Of a DNA stretch of 64,000 nt, positions 60,854 through 64,000 are shown in pieces. The DNA is from Saccharopolyspora indica (GTDB taxonomy: Bacteria > Actinomycetota > Actinomycetes > Mycobacteriales > Pseudonocardiaceae). The translations under genes were made by a program, and so were the position numbers. Under the pieces are notes generated by a model. It had not been told where the DNA came from. It saw only the letters and a program-made list of their open reading frames with translations, and made no database searches. The stretch spans positions 1-64,000 of the forward strand of contig NZ_JAQGLB010000009.1 of NCBI RefSeq assembly GCF_027853965.1. Reading direction: 5' to 3'. Numbering within the stretch: the first letter of the stretch is position 1; each line of letters begins with the position of its first letter.

Positions 60854-61795
60854 CTACCGAGGGAACAGGACGACCTTGCCGAACGGCTTTCCGCTCTCCA
60901 CCCGTCGAAGCGCGGTGTCCGCCTCGGCGAGCGGGAAACGCTGATCGACCACGGCCGAGAGCCGACCTTCCTCCAGCAGCGTGCCAATCCTCGTCCAGGA
61001 CCGTCGAAGGTCTCCCGGGGCCACCGAATTCAGGCTGAACGCGAACAGTGTTGGTGACCTGTGGAAATCGCGCAGCAGCGGTTCGAAGGATTCCGGCCCG
61101 GGAACGCCACCGGCGGCACCGCAGAGGACGTAACGGCCGTTGGGCCGCAGGAGTTCCAGATGCCTCCCCAGATCGGGGCCGGCGACGGTGTCCACGACGA
61201 CGTCGTAGGCCCCGCCAGGAAGGGCGGAGTCGGTCCGGTCGGCGACCTGTGCGGCACCCAGGGCTCGCAGACGTTCGCCGCGTGCCGCGGACGAGGTAAT
61301 GACGATCACCTCGGCCCCGCGAGCGTGTGCGATCTGTGTGGCGAGTACGCCGATCCCGCCGCTGGCGCCGCGGACGAGCACACGTTCTCCCGATGCCACC
61401 CGCGCCCGATGGAGCGCGAGCTCGGCAACCATCGCGTTCACGCCCACCGCGACCACGTCGCCTGCGTCGGTGCCCGGCGGCGCCGGAAACACCCGATCGG
61501 CCTCGGCGACGACCTTCTCGGCGTAGCCGCCGAAGGCGGGCAAGGCCAGAACGCGCTGCCCGACCAGTCCTTCGGGCACGTCCGGCCCAACCGCCGTCAC
61601 GCAGCCGACGACTTCCAGGCCAGGCACCGAACCCGCTCCGGGAAAGTATGGGTACTCGCCTCGGCGGGCCATGACGTCCACGTAGCCGACGCCGATCGCG
61701 TCGACCTCGACGAGCACGTGGCCGGACCCGGGAGCTGGTTCCGGCGCGTCGACCACGGCGAGTTCCTCGGACGACCTGACAACCACGGCTTTCAC
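60854..61795 (-). CDS. Zinc-type alcohol dehydrogenase / quinone oxidoreductase-like MDR protein
   Basis: It is a predicted NADPH-dependent reductase of the medium-chain family. The 313-aa protein opens VKAVVVRSSEELAVVDAPEPAPGSGHVLVEVDAIGVGYVDVMARRGEYPYFPGAGSVPGLEVVG. The nucleotide fold has GERVLVRGASGGIGVLATQIAHARGAEVIVITSS and the tail LEEGRLSAVVDQRFPLAEADTALRRVESGKPFGKVVLFP. No zinc-binding cysteine set is seen, which fits the quinone oxidoreductase branch. GTG 61795 has GGGAGGGG upstream. It is probably repressed by the downstream TetR. Confidence 0.92.
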   Translation of the reverse strand: MKAVVVRSSEELAVVDAPEPAPGSGHVLVEVDAIGVGYVDVMARRGEYPYFPGAGSVPGLEVVGCVTAVGPDVPEGLVGQRVLALPAFGGYAEKVVAEADRVFPAPPGTDAGDVVAVGVNAMVAELALHRARVASGERVLVRGASGGIGVLATQIAHARGAEVIVITSSAARGERLRALGAAQVADRTDSALPGGAYDVVVDTVAGPDLGRHLELLRPNGRYVLCGAAGGVPGPESFEPLLRDFHRSPTLFAFSLNSVAPGDLRRSWTRIGTLLEEGRLSAVVDQRFPLAEADTALRRVESGKPFGKVVLFPR

Positions 61796-61802
61796 GGCGA
61801 CC

Positions 61803-61846
61803 CCTCCCAATAATGTTCCGTTCTGGAACGGAACGCTATTGGGAGG
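61803..61846. promoter_or_regulatory. Palindromic operator for the TetR regulator, upstream of the dehydrogenase
   Basis: The inner 20-bp palindrome GTTCCGTTCTGGAACGGAAC (61815-61834) has perfect 8-bp arms. It is nested inside perfect outer arms CCTCCCAATA (61803-61812) and TATTGGGAGG (61837-61846). It lies just upstream of the GTG at 61795, and its proximal outer arm overlaps the ribosome site. This is the expected place for autoregulation of the dehydrogenase-TetR operon. Confidence 0.8.
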
Positions 61847-61849
61847 AGT

Positions 61850-62147
61850 AGCGAGCGTCAAGCCTTGCCGCGGCAAGATGTCCGTGTCGGCAGCGATTTC
61901 GGCCACGGGTTGGCCGCTGCACAGCCGCAGACAGATCTGGCAGTGCACATGCGACGGGCATGCGCCGATGGGCACCTGCGGCGACTGTCCGAGGCCACCC
62001 AGCTGCACGGCGCAGCGATGAGGGGTGTGCTGACCGACGATCGATCCCAGAGCACCCATGCGGCAGAAAGGACTGGTGAAATTGCGCCATCCACGCACCG
62101 GCTGCCTGGTCGAACGTCGAAGGCAGCTCGCGTGTGAATGCGGTACG
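61850..62147. other. Intergenic region between the dehydrogenase operator and tRNA-Arg
   Basis: No credible gene was found. Open frames here are short, Cys/Arg/His-rich and lack ribosome sites. The minus-strand promoter of the dehydrogenase must lie within or next to 61810-61900, and the 3' trailer of tRNA-Arg lies near 62120-62147. Nothing else is recognised. Confidence 0.4.
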
Positions 62148-62221
62148 CGCCCCCAGCAGGACTCGAACCTGCGACCTAAGGATTAGAAGTCCTTTGCTCT
62201 ATCCAGCTGAGCTATGGGGGC
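62148..62221 (-). tRNA. tRNA-Arg (anticodon TCT)
   Basis: The minus strand gives the acceptor GCCCCCA paired with TGGGGGC and discriminator G. The D-arm is GCTCAGCTGGATAGAGC, the anticodon arm AGGACTTCTAATCCT carries TCT, and the T-arm contains GGTTCGAGTCC. It decodes AGA, a rare codon at this GC content. Confidence 0.95.
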
Positions 62222-62340
62222 ATGCTCGGTGAGCGGCAAGCATGGAGGATAGCGGTACCCGGATGCCGCTGTGGCATCGACGCCGCACCGTTGCCGAGCC
62301 GTGGCCGAACGGCAAGCTGATCGACAGCCGAGCTCGTAAC

Positions 62341-62360
62341 GACCAGCGTCGTCGCTGGTC
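62341..62360 (-). terminator. Terminator of the DUF3558-like lipoprotein gene
   Basis: A perfect 8-bp stem has arms GACCAGCG and CGCTGGTC and a 4-nt loop. It overlaps the stop codon region and continues past it on the minus strand. Confidence 0.65.
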
Positions 62361-62889
62361 AGGCTGGTGGTAACCGGCGCAGCGCCGCGGTGGTGAGACC
62401 GAACAGGTGGTCGGCGGTGTCCGCGGCGGAGGCATCCCGCAGGGTCAGCGCGGTCAGCAGCGAGCGGTCCGGTCCGAGCGAGGTGGCCGCCGTGCAGGTC
62501 TGGTGCGCGTCGACCAGCTCGCAGTGCAGCCAGGCCGGGCGGCCCTCGACGTCCACCGCCGCACCTCCCGGCTGGCGCGCGGTCACCGCCTCCACCGGGT
62601 CGTAGAAGCCCGCCGCCGCGGCGTTGGCCGGACCGCTGGTCAGCGGGTGGGTGCACGCGCCAGGAACCGGCTGGTCCAGGTGCGGAGGTCCCGCCGGGCC
62701 GCCGAACGCCGCCAGGTCCTCGGGCGCCAGCAGGGCGCACGGGTCGATCCCGGGCGGAGCGCTTCCGGAGGTCGTCGGCTCGTCGCGGAACCCGGCGGCC
62801 GGCACCGGCTCGCCCGTCACCGGTTCGGCGCAGGCGGTGAACAGCAGCAGCATCGGCACCATGAGCGCACAGCGACGGACTACGGTCAC
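62359..62889 (-). CDS. DUF3558-like lipoprotein
   Basis: It is an exported lipoprotein of unknown function typical of Pseudonocardiales and mycobacteria. The 176-aa precursor has a signal ending LLLFTAC with a lipobox cysteine. A Pro/Ala linker follows, then a domain with GIDPCALLAPEDLAAFGG (DPCxLL, the DUF3558 opening), GACTHPLTSG and LHCELVDAHQTCTAATSLGPDRSLLTALTLRD. The paired cysteines fit disulfides outside the cell. GTG 62889 gives a compact signal peptide. It diverges from the CopD-like gene at 62982. Confidence 0.85.
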   Translation of the reverse strand: MTVVRRCALMVPMLLLFTACAEPVTGEPVPAAGFRDEPTTSGSAPPGIDPCALLAPEDLAAFGGPAGPPHLDQPVPGACTHPLTSGPANAAAAGFYDPVEAVTARQPGGAAVDVEGRPAWLHCELVDAHQTCTAATSLGPDRSLLTALTLRDASAADTADHLFGLTTAALRRLPPA

Positions 62890-62981
62890 GGCGTAACCGT
62901 AGCGCCCGCCGCGACCGGAGATCATCCGTCGCCCGGCGGCCTGCGGGCCGGGCGTTTCAAATAGGCGGTTACGCTCGGTTT

Positions 62982-64000
62982 GTGCCATCCGAGACCGCTC
63001 TGGAAAAAGAACCGGAACGGCGCGGTTCGTCGAGCTCAGTGGGCGTGCTGATCGTCACCGCCGTCGTGCTCGCGGCCGTCGTCGCCGCCGCGCTCACCGC
63101 CCTCTCCGCAGGAGCTTCTTACGCCTTGCTGGGCCTGCCGGATCCGGGGCCGGTCACGCAGTACGGGCTGCCGGTGATCCGGGTGATCACCGAATCCGGC
63201 GCGGTCGTGTGCATCGGGGCGCTGCTGCTGGCCGCCTTCGGCATCCCCGCGCAGCCCTCGCGCGCGCTGGCCGCGGACGGCTACGCCGCGGTCCGCACGG
63301 CGGGCTGGGCGGCCGCCGTGTGGTGCGTGGGCGCGGTCCTGATGGTGCCGTTCATCGCCGCGGACGCCACCGGCCGCCCGGTGGGGGACGTGCTCGACAC
63401 CGAGGTCCTGTTCGGGCTGATCGACGCGCTGGAGCAGGCCAAGGCGTGGCTGCTGACCGCGGTGATCGCGTTCGCGGTCGTGCTGGCCTGCCGGGTCGTG
63501 CTGTCCTGGGGCTGGACGGTCGTCACCTTCGGGCTGAGCCTGCTGGCCCTGTTCCCGGTGATCGCCACCGGCCACTCCGCCAGCGGTGGTTCGCACGACG
63601 TCGCCACCAACAGCCTGCTGCTCCACCTCTTCGGCGCGGCGCTGTGGGTCGGCGGCCTGGTGGCGCTGGTGGCGCACGCCGCCCGCCGCGGTGCGCACCT
63701 GCCGGTGGTCGCGCGGCGCTACTCGCTGATCGCGCTGGTGTGCTGGGTGGCGATGGCGCTGTCCGGGGTGATCAACGCGTTCGTGCGGATGACTCCGGAG
63801 CAGCTGTTCACCACCGACTACGGCCTGCTGATGCTGCTCAAGATCGCCGCGCTGGTGGTGCTCGGCGTGTTCGGCTTCTTCCAGCGGCGCAGCGCGGTGC
63901 AGCACATCGAGGAGAAGACCGGCGTGGCCGCGCTGCTGCGGCTCGGCGCGGTCGAGGCCCTGGTCATGTTCGCCACGATCGGCATCGGTGTCGCGCTCGG
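62982..64000 (+). CDS. CopD-like copper-resistance / cytochrome oxidase assembly membrane protein, 3' end cut by window
   Basis: It probably takes part in copper uptake or delivery to cytochrome oxidase. 339 codons are visible with at least eight hydrophobic segments: VLIVTAVVLAAVVAAALTALSAG, VRVITESGAVVCIGALLLAAF-like, AKAWLLTAVIAFAVVLACRVVL, TVVTFGLSLLALFPVIATGHSASGGSHD, LHLFGAALWVGGLVALVAHAA and others. The LHLFGAALWVGGL and TGHSASG blocks match the CopD domain. The family often continues as a CtaG (caa3 assembly) domain, which would lie past the window end. GTG 62982 has no ribosome site but a TACGCT-like -10 box about 10 nt upstream, so the mRNA may be leaderless. Confidence 0.85.
   Translation, partial: MPSETALEKEPERRGSSSSVGVLIVTAVVLAAVVAAALTALSAGASYALLGLPDPGPVTQYGLPVIRVITESGAVVCIGALLLAAFGIPAQPSRALAADGYAAVRTAGWAAAVWCVGAVLMVPFIAADATGRPVGDVLDTEVLFGLIDALEQAKAWLLTAVIAFAVVLACRVVLSWGWTVVTFGLSLLALFPVIATGHSASGGSHDVATNSLLLHLFGAALWVGGLVALVAHAARRGAHLPVVARRYSLIALVCWVAMALSGVINAFVRMTPEQLFTTDYGLLMLLKIAALVVLGVFGFFQRRSAVQHIEEKTGVAALLRLGAVEALVMFATIGIGVAL

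Noticed and set aside
61865..62137. 90-aa open frame before tRNA-Arg
   Set aside because: Composition rich in Arg, His and Cys, no ribosome site and no similarity to anything recognised.
63036..63905. 289-aa minus-strand open frame near the window end
   Set aside because: His/Gln/Arg-rich shadow of the plus-strand CopD-like membrane protein, which has clear transmembrane segments.

Overview
This is a high-GC actinomycete chromosome fragment. It is most consistent with the Pseudonocardiaceae and perhaps a Saccharopolyspora-like organism. The evidence is very high GC at third codon positions, frequent GTG starts, mycothiol-type enzymes, a DUF3558-type lipoprotein, an Rv1733c-type membrane protein, DivIVA-like coiled-coil proteins, IdeR/DmdR-type iron boxes, and a class Ia ribonucleotide reductase under a B12 riboswitch. 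The genus is an inference from gene style. No transposase, integrase, phage gene, rRNA or CRISPR array was seen.

Region 1-16500 is mostly housekeeping and cofactor metabolism. It holds nrdA (cut by the window start) behind a cobalamin riboswitch, an iron-siderophore binding lipoprotein with an iron box, an AlkB-like dioxygenase, two tandem tRNA-Lys genes, an L,D-transpeptidase, tRNA-His, oligoribonuclease and an acyl-CoA synthetase. A TPP-riboswitch-controlled thiD follows, with tenA downstream, then a DivIVA-like coiled-coil gene paired with a small membrane protein.

Region 15067-27480 is a siderophore cluster. It contains an N-acyltransferase, a dimodular NRPS (C-A-T-C-A-T-TE), an MbtH-like protein, an MFS exporter, a siderophore-interacting flavoprotein and a lysine/ornithine N-monooxygenase. 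Three iron boxes lie in the cluster and a fourth precedes the distant binding protein. The first A domain reads as threonine-specific. The second code could not be assigned, so the product is unknown.

Region 27500-33100 has a luciferase-like monooxygenase, a DUF3817 protein with ctaB (heme O synthase), a MazEF-type toxin-antitoxin pair, a PIG-L deacetylase coupled to a mycothiol-dependent enzyme, and a snapalysin-type metalloprotease.

Region 33300-51950 is the most interesting part. A plus-strand operon encodes a GrpE-like protein, a short Hsp70, a fibronectin-III-like protein, a zinc-ribbon GTPase, a GAP1-like GTPase-associated protein, a membrane-anchored zinc-ribbon GTPase and a 41-aa membrane peptide. 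Facing it is a minus-strand operon with a TPR-CHAT protease, a second short Hsp70, a protein whose C-terminus resembles the toxin-binding domain of RES antitoxins, and a RES-domain protein. Together they look like a chaperone- and GTPase-governed biological conflict (immunity or cell-death) island. The plus-strand operon carries a repeated small-ORF/leader cassette in three copies, two of them a near-perfect 127-bp tandem duplication.

Region 52000-64000 returns to accessory and housekeeping genes: a secreted protein, a TAP-like hydrolase, a NarL-type two-component system, an amidohydrolase, two RibD-like reductases, a PPOX protein, and an alcohol dehydrogenase-TetR operon with a striking palindromic operator. 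It ends with tRNA-Arg, a DUF3558-like lipoprotein and a CopD-like membrane protein cut by the window end. All family names come from reading motifs; no database search was run.
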